Assembly: GCF_900116285.1 (NCBI RefSeq)
Contig: NZ_FPAJ01000001.1
Span: 620,001-684,000 of the forward strand
Origin: Sulfitobacter marinus
Lineage (GTDB): Bacteria > Pseudomonadota > Alphaproteobacteria > Rhodobacterales > Rhodobacteraceae
DNA: 64,000 nucleotides
Reading direction: 5' to 3'
The notes under the pieces were generated by a model, which was not told the DNA's origin, did not search any database, and was given only the letters and a program-made list of their open reading frames with translations. The translations under genes and the position numbers were made by a program. Position 1 is the stretch's first letter. Each line of letters begins with the position of its first letter. Below are positions 1-7,382 of this stretch, piece after piece.

Positions 1-1155
1 GCAGTGGTGATCGGTGGAGGGATCGGTGGGTTGGCCACAGCGGCGTGTCTGTCGCGGCGCGGTATGGCCGTGACCTTGCTGGAACAGGCCCCCGCGATCT
101 CCGAGGTGGGTGCCGGCTTGCAAATCAGCCCCAATGGCATGGCCGTATTGCGCGCGATGGGCCTTGAGCCGCAGTTGGAAGCCCGCAGTGCCGTGCGCGG
201 TGAAGCCGTTGTTTTGCAAGATTATAGGGACGGTGCGCAGGTGGCGCGGCTCGATCTGATGCGCGGGCAGGCGGATCACCCGTACATGTTTATGCACCGC
301 GCTGATCTGATTGATGTGCTGTTGGGGGCCGCAAAACGGGGCAATGTCTCCATCGAATTGGGCGTGCAGTCAGACGCTTGCCTGCCCGGTGCGCTGCCTC
401 AAGTGAGGCTGGCGGATGATACGGTGCGACGCGCCAAGCTGGTCGTTGATGCCACGGGCATTCACTCCAACACCCGCGCGGTGCTGAACGGTGCAAGCAA
501 ACCGCGCTTTAGTGGTCAGGTGGCATGGCGGGCCGTGGTGCCAAACGCGTTTAATCACCCGGATGAGGCGCATGTCACCATGGGCCCGGGTCGTCATTTG
601 GTCAGCTACCCGATTAGGGGCGGATCGCTGGTCAATCTTGTGGCGGTAGAAGAACGCGACGATTGGGCACCCGAGGGATGGTCCATCGCCGATGATCCGG
701 CGAATTTACGCAAGGCGTTTCAAGGGTTTGGCGGTCGCGCCGTCGAGATGATCGCCGCCGTGGACGCCTGCACCTTATGGGGTTTGCATCTGCATCCGGT
801 CGCCGAAACGTGGCACCAAGGCGGTGTTGCACTGGTCGGCGACGCGGCGCACCCGACACTGCCGTTTCTTGCTCAAGGGGCGAATATGGCGCTGGAAGAC
901 GCATGGGTACTGACCGCGTGCGTGTTGAATGCGCCGGAGGATCAGGCGTTACAGCGCTATCAGGACCTGCGTAAACCCCGCGCGCAACGGGTGATCACAG
1001 CAGCCGCTGGCAACGCGGCCCGCTACCACATGGTGCCCGGCATCAAACGGACCATCGCACACACCGGCCTGCGTGTGGCCAGCAAACTGGTTCCGGGGGC
1101 GATGGTCGGTGCGTTTAACTGGCTGTATCATCACGATGTGACCGCCAGTAAATAG
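1..1155 (+). CDS. FAD-dependent monooxygenase, salicylate-hydroxylase-like (5' end cut by window)
   Basis: The frame is open from base 1, so the true start lies outside the window. The visible part begins with a Rossmann FAD-binding fingerprint (VVIGGGIGGLATAACLSRRG). Near residues 277-298 it has the second FAD motif GDAAHPTLPFLAQGANMALED. Both are typical of group A flavoprotein aromatic hydroxylases such as salicylate or 3-hydroxybenzoate 6-hydroxylases. These enzymes use NAD(P)H and O2 to hydroxylate an aromatic ring. The roughly 383 visible residues are nearly the whole usual length, so only a few N-terminal residues are missing. The gene converges on ornithine cyclodeaminase with a 3 bp gap. 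The substrate cannot be told from the sequence. Confidence 0.85.
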   Translation, partial: AVVIGGGIGGLATAACLSRRGMAVTLLEQAPAISEVGAGLQISPNGMAVLRAMGLEPQLEARSAVRGEAVVLQDYRDGAQVARLDLMRGQADHPYMFMHRADLIDVLLGAAKRGNVSIELGVQSDACLPGALPQVRLADDTVRRAKLVVDATGIHSNTRAVLNGASKPRFSGQVAWRAVVPNAFNHPDEAHVTMGPGRHLVSYPIRGGSLVNLVAVEERDDWAPEGWSIADDPANLRKAFQGFGGRAVEMIAAVDACTLWGLHLHPVAETWHQGGVALVGDAAHPTLPFLAQGANMALEDAWVLTACVLNAPEDQALQRYQDLRKPRAQRVITAAAGNAARYHMVPGIKRTIAHTGLRVASKLVPGAMVGAFNWLYHHDVTASK

Positions 1156-1158
1156 GCG

Positions 1159-2208
1159 TTAGCCCGCCCGTTGCAGCATGCCGAACAGGTCGCGCGGGTC
1201 TTCGGGATCGGCCAGCAGATCAAGCGGATCAAACAAGCCCGTCGTGGCAATCTGATCACGCACATAGCGCAGCGCTGAGAAATCCTCGATCGCGAAACCA
1301 ACGCTGTCGAACAGGGTGATTTGCTTGTCATCGGTGCGGCCTTGGGCTTGCCCGGTCAGAACCTGCCAGATTTCAGTGACGGGATGATCGGCGTCAAGCT
1401 GCTGGATTTCGCCCTCGATCCGGGTTTGTTCGGGGTATTCGACGAAAATGCCAGCGCGGTGCAAAATCGCGGGGGCCAGTTCGGTTTTGCCGGGGCAATC
1501 GCCGCCAATCGCGTTGATGTGGACGCCCGCGCCGACCATGTTATCGGTCAGGATCGTGGCATATTGCTTGTCTGCGGTGCAGGTGGTGACAATCTGCGCG
1601 CCGAGTATCGCCTCCTCGGCTGTATCGCAGGACACGACCTTGATCCCTTGGCCAGCAAGGTTCGCCGCACATTTCGCAGTGGCGGCGGGGTCGATGTCGT
1701 ACAAACGCACCTCGTCAATGCCGACAATCGCTTTCATCGCCAAGGTTTGAAATTCCGACTGCGCGCCATTGCCGATCATCGCCATCACATGCGCGCCTTT
1801 GGGGGCCAGTAGACGCGCGACCACCGCCGAAGTTGCCGCTGTGCGCAGCGCTGTGAGCATGGTCATTTCAGACAGTAATACCGGATAGCCATTGGCCACA
1901 TTGGCCAGCAACCCGAATGCCGTCACCGTTTGTAACCCATCTGCGGTGTTCGAGGGGTGACCGTTGACGTATTTAAACCCGTACACATCCCCGTCCGAAG
2001 TGGGCATAAGCTCGATCACACCCTTTTCGGAGTGGCTGGCCACACGCGGCGTTTTGTCGAACAGCTCCCACCGTTTGAAATCGGCCTCGATATAGTCACC
2101 AAGACCCACCAGCATCGGTTCAACGCCAATGTGGTGGATCAGTTTCATCATGTTGTGAACGGATACAAAGGGGACAAGCGCCTTTTCAGAGGGGTTCAGG
2201 TTGGTCAT
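1159..2208 (-). CDS. ocd: Ornithine cyclodeaminase
   Basis: A 349-residue member of the ornithine cyclodeaminase/mu-crystallin family, which converts L-ornithine to L-proline and ammonia using bound NAD. The NAD-binding loop is visible as MAMIGNGAQSEFQ, and the early KYVNGHPSNT segment fits the substrate-binding region. The start chosen is the ATG at 2208 (MTNLNPSEK), because AAGGATAG lies just upstream; an ATG seven codons earlier has no such site. It lies 17 bp downstream of arginase on the same strand, so the two probably form one operon for arginine to ornithine to proline. Confidence 0.9.
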   Translation of the reverse strand: MTNLNPSEKALVPFVSVHNMMKLIHHIGVEPMLVGLGDYIEADFKRWELFDKTPRVASHSEKGVIELMPTSDGDVYGFKYVNGHPSNTADGLQTVTAFGLLANVANGYPVLLSEMTMLTALRTAATSAVVARLLAPKGAHVMAMIGNGAQSEFQTLAMKAIVGIDEVRLYDIDPAATAKCAANLAGQGIKVVSCDTAEEAILGAQIVTTCTADKQYATILTDNMVGAGVHINAIGGDCPGKTELAPAILHRAGIFVEYPEQTRIEGEIQQLDADHPVTEIWQVLTGQAQGRTDDKQITLFDSVGFAIEDFSALRYVRDQIATTGLFDPLDLLADPEDPRDLFGMLQRAG

Positions 2209-2225
2209 TTTACTATCCTTCAAAA

Positions 2226-3146
2226 TCAATATGCGCGGGTCGGGCGGTCAAACACGCGGCGCCCAAAGGCCGATGCTGTCAGATCAACCATCAAGCGCGC
2301 TGTGCGGCCGCGTTCGTCCAGAAAAGGGTTCAGCTCGACCAGATCCATAGATGTGATCAACCCGCTATCATGCAGCATTTCCATTACCAGATGGCCCTCG
2401 CGAACGGTGGCACCGCCCGGCACGGTCGTGCCCACGGCAGGGGCCACGGAGGGATCAAGGAAATCAACATCCAGCGACACATGCAGCATGCCGTTAACAG
2501 CGGCGACTTTCTCAAGGAATGCATTCAGCGGCGTGGCGATACCGGTTTCGTCTATCTCGCGCATATCAACACGCTGGATTGTGGTTTTTTGCAGGGCAGC
2601 ACGCTCTGCCGCATCCACCGACCGCAAACCGATGATTGCAATATTATCATGGGGCAGGGCATAGGGCAGGTTGGGAAAGGCATCAAAGCCCTCGCGCCCC
2701 GTCACGTAGCCCAGTGGTGTGCCATGCAAATTGCCGCTGTCCGTGCTTTCGGGGGTGTGAAAATCGCTATGCGCGTCCAGCCACAACACGAACAACGGAC
2801 GGTTCTGTGCCTGCGCGTACCGCATTGCGCCCAAAACAGTGCCAGAGGCCAGCGCATGATCGCCGCCCATAAAGATCGGCAGGCCCTCGTGAAACGCAGC
2901 TTCGGCAGCGTCGGCAAGGGCCTGCGTCCAAGCCACGGTTTCTTCAAGTGCATAAAGCTTGGGATGTTGGCCGGGGGTGAACGGCGCGGGGGCCACATTG
3001 CCGCTATCCGTAACGCTGTGCCCCAGATCGGTTAGCGCGGTGGCCAGACCTGCCGTGCGGTACGCATCAGGCCCCATCAGACAACCACGGCTGCGCTTGC
3101 CACTGTCCATCGGTGCGCCCACAAGGATGCAATTCTGCTGTATCAT
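2226..3146 (-). CDS. rocF: Arginase
   Basis: A 306-residue ureohydrolase that hydrolyses L-arginine to ornithine and urea at a binuclear manganese site. All metal-binding signatures are present: GGDHALASG, LDAHSDFHTP and SLDVDFLDP. The ATG at 3146 (MIQQNCILVG) is preferred over an upstream start at 3221 because it has GGAG upstream and gives the usual arginase length. It is first in a two-gene operon with ornithine cyclodeaminase and is transcribed away from an Lrp-type regulator, which is the usual arrangement for arginine catabolism control. Confidence 0.93.
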   Translation of the reverse strand: MIQQNCILVGAPMDSGKRSRGCLMGPDAYRTAGLATALTDLGHSVTDSGNVAPAPFTPGQHPKLYALEETVAWTQALADAAEAAFHEGLPIFMGGDHALASGTVLGAMRYAQAQNRPLFVLWLDAHSDFHTPESTDSGNLHGTPLGYVTGREGFDAFPNLPYALPHDNIAIIGLRSVDAAERAALQKTTIQRVDMREIDETGIATPLNAFLEKVAAVNGMLHVSLDVDFLDPSVAPAVGTTVPGGATVREGHLVMEMLHDSGLITSMDLVELNPFLDERGRTARLMVDLTASAFGRRVFDRPTRAY

Positions 3147-3214
3147 AGCTAAGCTCCAAAAATTCTTTGTATCAGGCATAACTGGGTGGTCTGGATCACG
3201 ACAATGCAGTAAAG

Positions 3215-3247
3215 TGATCAAATTGGACCATTACTGATCAATATGGA
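3215..3247. promoter_or_regulatory. Candidate Lrp-type operator between arginase and its regulator
   Basis: The divergent 109 bp gap holds two near-identical direct repeats, TGATCAAATTGGA (3215-3227) and TGATCAATATGGA (3235-3247). They differ at two positions, and their starts are 20 bp apart, which is two helical turns on one face. This fits cooperative binding by an octameric Lrp/AsnC protein, most likely the adjacent one. The assignment is inferred from position and repeat geometry only. Confidence 0.4.
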
Positions 3248-3255
3248 TAATCTAA

Positions 3256-3699
3256 ATGAACGTTTCGGACGAAGCTCTGATTGCTGCCCTTCGAGAGGAT
3301 GCACGGGCGTCGCTGTCAGACCTGGCGGCCAAGCTGGGGATTTCGCGCACAACCCTGCGCGCGCGCATGGAACGGCTGCAATCAAGCGGTGAAATTCTGG
3401 GGTTTACCGTCGTCACCCGGTCGGATGTCCTGACCGATCCGGTGCGCGGGTTAATGATGGTTGAGATCGAGGGCCGTGGCACAGACCGTATCACGCGCAC
3501 CCTGATGGGCATGACGCAGCTGCGCGCGGTTCATTCCACCAACGGACGATGGGATGTGATCGTTGAAATCGGCACAAAAACGCTCGAGGAATTCGATGCG
3601 GTATTGGCCCGCATTCGCAAGCTGGAAGGGGTCGTGGCCAGTGAAACCAGCTTGCTGCTGAAAACGCGTAAAACGGGGCAGGGCGCAGGGGCGGCTTAG
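3256..3699 (+). CDS. Lrp/AsnC-family transcriptional regulator
   Basis: A 147-residue protein with an N-terminal winged helix-turn-helix (roughly residues 1-55, containing LAAKLGISRTTLRARMERL) followed by an RAM/AsnC ligand-binding domain (about 60-140) that ends in a conserved TKTLEEFDAVLARIRKLEGV segment. Proteins of this size and layout sense amino acids. Here the divergent arginase and ornithine cyclodeaminase genes point to arginine or ornithine as the signal, as in ArgP- or PutR-like local regulators. Its 3' end overlaps convergent dsbB by 4 bp. Confidence 0.9.
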   Translation: MNVSDEALIAALREDARASLSDLAAKLGISRTTLRARMERLQSSGEILGFTVVTRSDVLTDPVRGLMMVEIEGRGTDRITRTLMGMTQLRAVHSTNGRWDVIVEIGTKTLEEFDAVLARIRKLEGVVASETSLLLKTRKTGQGAGAA

Positions 3700-4166
3700 G
3701 CCCGCGCGCGCGCCGCTGCGACCCAGATCGCCAGCAGGACGACGCTGATAACCGCGTTCCAGCCAGCCATGGACAGGCCCAGAAATTGCCAGACGATCTC
3801 GTCGCACATGACAAGGCCGGATGGCGCAGTCGTTGACAGCAGATCACTGCCGCTCAGCGCACCCAAGTCCATCCCGCCGCCGGTACAGCTTGACGGGCCG
3901 GGCCACCATTTCCATTCAACACCCGCGTGATACACGCCGATTGCACCGGTGACGGTTACGGCCAAGGCACCCAGCCAGGTCAACGCGCGCGGCGCACCAA
4001 GCAACACGGCACCACCCAGCAATATCGCCGCGGCGTGGGGCCATCGTTGCCACAGGCACATCTTGCACGGGGCCAATCCGCCAATATGCTGAAACCCGAA
4101 CGCACCCAACAGCAGTGCCGCTGACCCAAGTGTCGCCAATAAAACCAAGCTGTTGCGCGTCATCAC
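3696..4166 (-). CDS. dsbB: Disulfide bond formation protein DsbB
   Basis: A 156-residue inner-membrane protein with four predicted hydrophobic segments. The first redox pair is CKMC (Cys34, Cys37) and the second pair is Cys94 and Cys121 on the second periplasmic loop. This is the DsbB architecture that reoxidises DsbA and passes electrons to quinone. The ATGA overlap with the following membrane protein gene suggests translational coupling. No dsbA is visible in the window. Confidence 0.88.
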   Translation of the reverse strand: MMTRNSLVLLATLGSAALLLGAFGFQHIGGLAPCKMCLWQRWPHAAAILLGGAVLLGAPRALTWLGALAVTVTGAIGVYHAGVEWKWWPGPSSCTGGGMDLGALSGSDLLSTTAPSGLVMCDEIVWQFLGLSMAGWNAVISVVLLAIWVAAARARA

Positions 4167-4741
4167 AGGTACCTCACCGCAAAAAATCCGCCGAACAGAA
4201 GGACGACGGCAAGCGTGAACATAAGCGGCAAACGGCGCTCAATAAAGTCACGGATTGGTGCGCCGTATTTCCACAACAAGGCCGCGACGATAAAGAACCG
4301 CAGCGCCCTTGCAAGAATTGACGTGGCGATAAAGGTGCCCAATGGCATGGCCGTCCAGCCCGACATGATTGTGATGACTTTGTAGGGGAACGGGGTGACG
4401 CCCGCCGTCAGCACCGCCCAGAACCCCATGTCATTGAACCGGGTCGAGAATTCGGCCATCGCATCTGCTTTGCCCAAGCTGGCCAAAATCGGTGCCCCGA
4501 TCGTTTCAAAGGCGAATGCCCCGATGGCATATCCCAGTAGGCCGCCTGCAACCGACGCGACCAACGCGACGCCCGCGATCAGCCATGCCCGGCTTGGCCG
4601 CGCAAGAATCATCGGTATCATCATGATGTCAGGCGGAATTGGGAACACCGAACTTTCGATAAAGGCGATAAATGCCAGCGCCCAAAGCGCGCGTGGATGA
4701 TTGGCAAGGCCAAGCACCCAGTCATAAAGGCTTCGGATCAT
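4163..4741 (-). CDS. YqaA/DedA-like VTT-domain membrane protein
   Basis: A 192-residue polytopic membrane protein with an SNARE-associated (VTT/DedA-superfamily) core. The conserved stretches FPIPPDIMMIPM and GVTPFPYKVITIMSGW place it in the YqaA branch. DedA-superfamily proteins are linked to undecaprenyl-phosphate or phospholipid flipping and to membrane homeostasis, but the role of this branch is not settled. The start at 4741 is favoured because GGAGAA precedes it by about seven bases. It is the downstream partner of dsbB; the two reading frames overlap by four bases at 4163-4166. Confidence 0.82.
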   Translation of the reverse strand: MIRSLYDWVLGLANHPRALWALAFIAFIESSVFPIPPDIMMIPMILARPSRAWLIAGVALVASVAGGLLGYAIGAFAFETIGAPILASLGKADAMAEFSTRFNDMGFWAVLTAGVTPFPYKVITIMSGWTAMPLGTFIATSILARALRFFIVAALLWKYGAPIRDFIERRLPLMFTLAVVLLFGGFFAVRYL

Positions 4742-4864
4742 AGGATGTTCTCCGCTGGTAGGACTTTGTTTTATTGGCAACACCACGACTATGCCGCGTG
4801 GTCAAGAGAAACCGGTAAATTTGCCCTTGCCGACCCGCGCGTTGCACGGTATCAGCCCCTCAGT

Positions 4865-4948
4865 GCCCGAGTGGCGGAATGGTAGACGCAGGGGATTCAA
4901 AATCCCCCGCCGCGAGGCGTGCCGGTTCGAGTCCGGCCTTGGGTACCA
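4865..4948 (+). tRNA. tRNA-Leu (anticodon CAA)
   Basis: A class II cloverleaf is readable. The acceptor GCCCGAG pairs with CTTGGGT, with wobble pairs. The D-arm region is TGGCGGAATGGTAGACGCA. The anticodon stem GGGGA/TCCCC encloses loop TTCAAAA, giving anticodon CAA. A long variable arm and the T-arm GGTTCGAGTCC follow. The CCA end is encoded (4946-4948). The retron module starts about 320 bp downstream, a common location for inserted elements. Confidence 0.93.
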
Positions 4949-5267
4949 CCTTGTTTTTGCAAGGTTTTCCGTGAAATTTTGCTGATTTTGATGAGCGGAT
5001 ATGATCTTGTATTCATCAAAATGTTCGATGGGTGTGTGAATAGCTTAAAGCCTATGCATCCGGTTGCTACCTTTAATTTATAGCCAACTTTCGCTGAAAT
5101 TTGCACCGATGTGGGCTATCCGCAGTTCATGATCGTTGACACAAGTTAGGCGGTTTGCAGACATTCGCCGCTGCTGCCAGAGCATCCGATGTACACCGCC
5201 AAAGCGGACATTCCACACGCAAAAAGTGCGTCCGCAATTTCACTTACCATCTGAAAAATAGATTGCG
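4949..5267. other. Intergenic spacer between tRNA-Leu and the retron reverse transcriptase
   Basis: No convincing gene is seen in these 319 bases. The segment is AT-richer than the flanking core genes. Its second half (about 5155-5216) carries GC-richer fragments ending in AAAGCGGACATTCC, which look like decayed non-coding sequence; a related-looking fragment in opposite orientation occurs near 7471-7500. No copy of the tRNA 3' end that could mark an attachment site was found on the far side of the retron. Confidence 0.5.
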
Positions 5268-6233
5268 CTATCGGGCAGTCCCATCCCGGCGCGGAACACG
5301 GTATCTCAAGACTGAAGAAATCGCATCTTCTCCATACTTGATTCTTAGCCGGTTCACAAAATCGCGTTCACTAGATATAGCAAAAGCGAGCATTCCATGA
5401 AGGTACCCAAGCTGTTCAATATCCAGTTGACCAAGAGTACTTTTATGAACAAGGGACGATATTTCTCGTTTCCGTTCTCGTCCCAGTGATACTTTGCCGT
5501 CCGGTGTCAAAACCAACCCTGTGACTAACCTACGATCTGATGAAGAGTAAATTCCTCTCTTCTCTTCATTGATCTTCAATGAAGGCGTCTTGTTTCGAGA
5601 TATATAGGTTCGCAGGTGTCTTTCAAATGCAGCCAGATTCTTAAACTCTCTGGCTGAAGCTGTAATATCGTCAGCGTAACGCGTGTAACGAATACCGTGC
5701 TTTTCTGCAAAGTCATGCATTTGGCGATCAAACTCAAACATGATAATATTCGAGACGAGAGGTGATGAAGGCGCTCCAATTGACAAACAGTACGGTGTTC
5801 GTTGACCTGCTCCCCAAAACAGAGCCTTGGTTAGCAATGCTAATTCGTGGCTTTCCAGTTCAATTATCTCCTGTGCCTTCATGAACCTTCGCCATGCCGC
5901 AGCGGAGATACTGTTAAAGAAACTCTCGAAATCGAGTTTCAATATCGAATTTTTCCCCGCGTGGACTTTGGCATTGTCAGCAATACTAACACCCCTGCGG
6001 TAAGCCATTGCCGACGGATGAACTGGGAACTTTTCAAGTACTATATCGGCTATAGATCTCTGAATCGGCTTTAGCTCTCTCGCGGGTTGAGCCATAATTC
6101 TATGGCCTTTTCCTTTTTTCGGTATTGGATAAACTTTGTAGCGCTGTGGAGCGTCCCGGATGATCTCCAAGGTGCTTTCCTCCGACAGGCCGACATTGAG
6201 CGCTACCGTTCTGAGAAGATCGAGCTCACTCAT
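5268..6233 (-). CDS. Retron reverse transcriptase
   Basis: A 321-residue reverse transcriptase with all retron hallmarks: NAKVH (87-91, the retron NAxxH motif), KLDFESFF with a catalytic Asp at 101, IGAPSSPLVSN (about 152-162), the active-site RYADD (YADD 186-189), and LVTG (236-239, the retron VTG motif that helps recognise the cognate RNA). It has no maturase or endonuclease domain, so it is not a group II intron protein. Its start overlaps the end of the effector gene by 8 bp (ATGAGTGA), indicating coupled translation. It should copy part of the adjacent non-coding RNA into msDNA primed from a guanosine 2'-OH. Base composition is lower in GC than the neighbours, consistent with transfer. 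Confidence 0.95.
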   Translation of the reverse strand: MSELDLLRTVALNVGLSEESTLEIIRDAPQRYKVYPIPKKGKGHRIMAQPARELKPIQRSIADIVLEKFPVHPSAMAYRRGVSIADNAKVHAGKNSILKLDFESFFNSISAAAWRRFMKAQEIIELESHELALLTKALFWGAGQRTPYCLSIGAPSSPLVSNIIMFEFDRQMHDFAEKHGIRYTRYADDITASAREFKNLAAFERHLRTYISRNKTPSLKINEEKRGIYSSSDRRLVTGLVLTPDGKVSLGRERKREISSLVHKSTLGQLDIEQLGYLHGMLAFAISSERDFVNRLRIKYGEDAISSVLRYRVPRRDGTAR

Positions 6234-7131
6234 TACGCATCTCCATTACAGTGCGTAGCAAGGGAGTGGACAACCCCGTTTCATGTTTTATTGCCGCTTG
6301 AGTGAGTGCAAGCCAACGACCTGCGTCTTTTAGAGAACTGCCTTCCTTGAAAGCAAACCGATCAACTATATCTGCTTTAGATTTTTTGATTAGGTATGTC
6401 GAACCTGAGTATGGGCATTGATCCATCCAACCCGCCAACTTCATGCAATAAAAACAGTCCAAAACTCTTGATCTGGAAATCTGATACCCCAGCGTTTTTG
6501 CATATTCTGAAATGCGCTCTGCGGAAATTGCTTGTGCAACACCAGCTAACCAAAGAACCACTGCAAAGTCTCTCGAATCTTTATTTAATTCAACTCCAAA
6601 TTGAAAGGTCTCAGGAACCTCAGATATTCTCTCATTAATGAACTTAACGATTTCTGGCACATGGGACTTCACGCTTGATTTAATTACGCGACCATTGCCA
6701 TTAACGCGCCAAGGGAAAAATGCGACCCTTTTCTCATCTTCCTGCTGTAAACGTTCAATCGGTCCAAAGCGCACAAAAGACTCAGCCGCGTAATACTTTT
6801 GTTGCATCAAGACGCTAAGTTTCTTTTTTATCTGAGCTGAAGACGAAAAGGCACCAAGTTCAGCTAGTGAACCCGCGCTCTCAGCAATCAGAAGAATGAC
6901 TCGCGAAATCTTGGCAATGTCTTCTTCGTATGTAATCAGGTCTTTGTATGAACTGTCACGATACAGTTGGTTAGCCGCCTCAGCCAAGATCACCTTACCA
7001 TCTAAGCGCGACCCGATGTTTCTCTCGCTCAATAAGTAATGTCGAAGGCTGACCGGATCATTTGGACTTCCTGTGGAACTGCCGCCGCAAAAAAAAAATG
7101 AATGCAGAAGGCCATCTAAGCCGAAGCTCAT
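6226..7131 (-). CDS. Retron effector, nucleoside-deoxyribosyltransferase-like with C-terminal wHTH-like region (Ec86/Eco1 type)
   Basis: A 301-residue protein in the accessory slot of a retron operon. FFFCGG (12-17) and ILLIAESAGSLAELGAF (79-95, with candidate catalytic Glu91) match the corresponding segments of the Eco1 (Ec86) effector as I recall them, as does the following KKKL...SFVRFGPIERL stretch. Those effectors have an N-terminal nucleoside-deoxyribosyltransferase fold that degrades nucleotides and cause growth arrest when phage disturb the msDNA complex. The C-terminal part (about 180-290) is helical and could be the winged-helix region. A T10 tract lies at codons 11-15 of the gene. 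The start is the first ATG after an in-frame stop; no strong Shine-Dalgarno site is seen, and an N-terminus shorter than Eco1's is implied. Confidence 0.88.
   Translation of the reverse strand: MSFGLDGLLHSFFFCGGSSTGSPNDPVSLRHYLLSERNIGSRLDGKVILAEAANQLYRDSSYKDLITYEEDIAKISRVILLIAESAGSLAELGAFSSSAQIKKKLSVLMQQKYYAAESFVRFGPIERLQQEDEKRVAFFPWRVNGNGRVIKSSVKSHVPEIVKFINERISEVPETFQFGVELNKDSRDFAVVLWLAGVAQAISAERISEYAKTLGYQISRSRVLDCFYCMKLAGWMDQCPYSGSTYLIKKSKADIVDRFAFKEGSSLKDAGRWLALTQAAIKHETGLSTPLLRTVMEMRNE
7089..7098 (-). repeat. T10 homopolymer within the start of the retron effector gene
   Basis: Ten consecutive A on the plus strand are ten T in the coding strand, spanning the codons for Ser11-Phe-Phe-Phe-Cys15 at the edge of the FFFCGG motif. 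A one-base change in tract length would shift the frame after about 12 codons and abolish the effector while leaving the reverse transcriptase gene intact. Such tracts are known substrates for polymerase slippage and phase variation. No other run of this length was noticed in the window. Confidence 0.8.
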
Positions 7132-7178
7132 TCAAATCTACATAGCTCAACAGTTCTGGGACACTTTCAGGCAACGTT

Positions 7179-7346
7179 CTCTTTACCCTTAAAGAGGCAG
7201 GTAGATCGTGGAGTAGCCATCGACCGTAGGCGAGGCGATAGCCGAGAGATGGCTAGTCCACGATCTACCTGCCGATAAGACCCCCCAATAACATGTCGTC
7301 TGGCTAAACGCCCGACGGAACCACGCAGGTTCAAACGCGTAAAGAG
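7179..7346 (-). ncRNA. Retron msr-msd non-coding RNA
   Basis: Read on the minus strand, the segment opens with CTCTTTAC (7339-7346) and closes with its exact complement GTAAAGAG (7179-7186), the expected a1/a2 pair. After a1 come two small msr-type stem-loops: GAACC-TGCGT-GGTTC, then CGTC/GACG stacked on GGC-GTTTA-GCC. The msd part is a long hairpin whose arms, 7248-7273 and 7196-7221, pair over 26 positions with one mismatch around a 26-nt loop. The gene lies directly upstream of the effector (48 bp) and just downstream of a sigma70-like promoter. The branching guanosine is probably one of those just 3' of a1 (inference). Confidence 0.85.
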
Positions 7347-7353
7347 TGGATCT

Positions 7354-7382
7354 TTCATAGACGAGCCTCGTAAACGTGTCAA
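7354..7382 (-). promoter_or_regulatory. Sigma70-like promoter of the retron
   Basis: On the minus strand a consensus -35 TTGACA (7377-7382) is followed after exactly 17 bases by TATGAA (7354-7359) as the -10 box. Transcription would begin near 7347, immediately before the a1 segment of the msr-msd RNA. This independent agreement supports both the promoter and the RNA 5' end. No operator-like dyad overlaps it. Confidence 0.7.

Noticed and set aside
5155..5400. Plus-strand open frame over the 3' end of the retron RT gene
   Set aside because: It runs antisense to the RT and into the spacer with low-complexity content, and no start signal is present.
5268..6233. Reverse transcriptase as a group II intron maturase or diversity-generating retroelement
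   Set aside because: It has retron-specific NAxxH and VTG motifs, no maturase or endonuclease domain, and there is no template/variable repeat or intron-like RNA around it.
7179..7196. CTCTTTAAGGGTAAAGAG hairpin (minus strand) as a terminator
   Set aside because: It forms part of the a2 end of the retron RNA, has only a 6-bp stem and no T-run, and the downstream effector has no other promoter.
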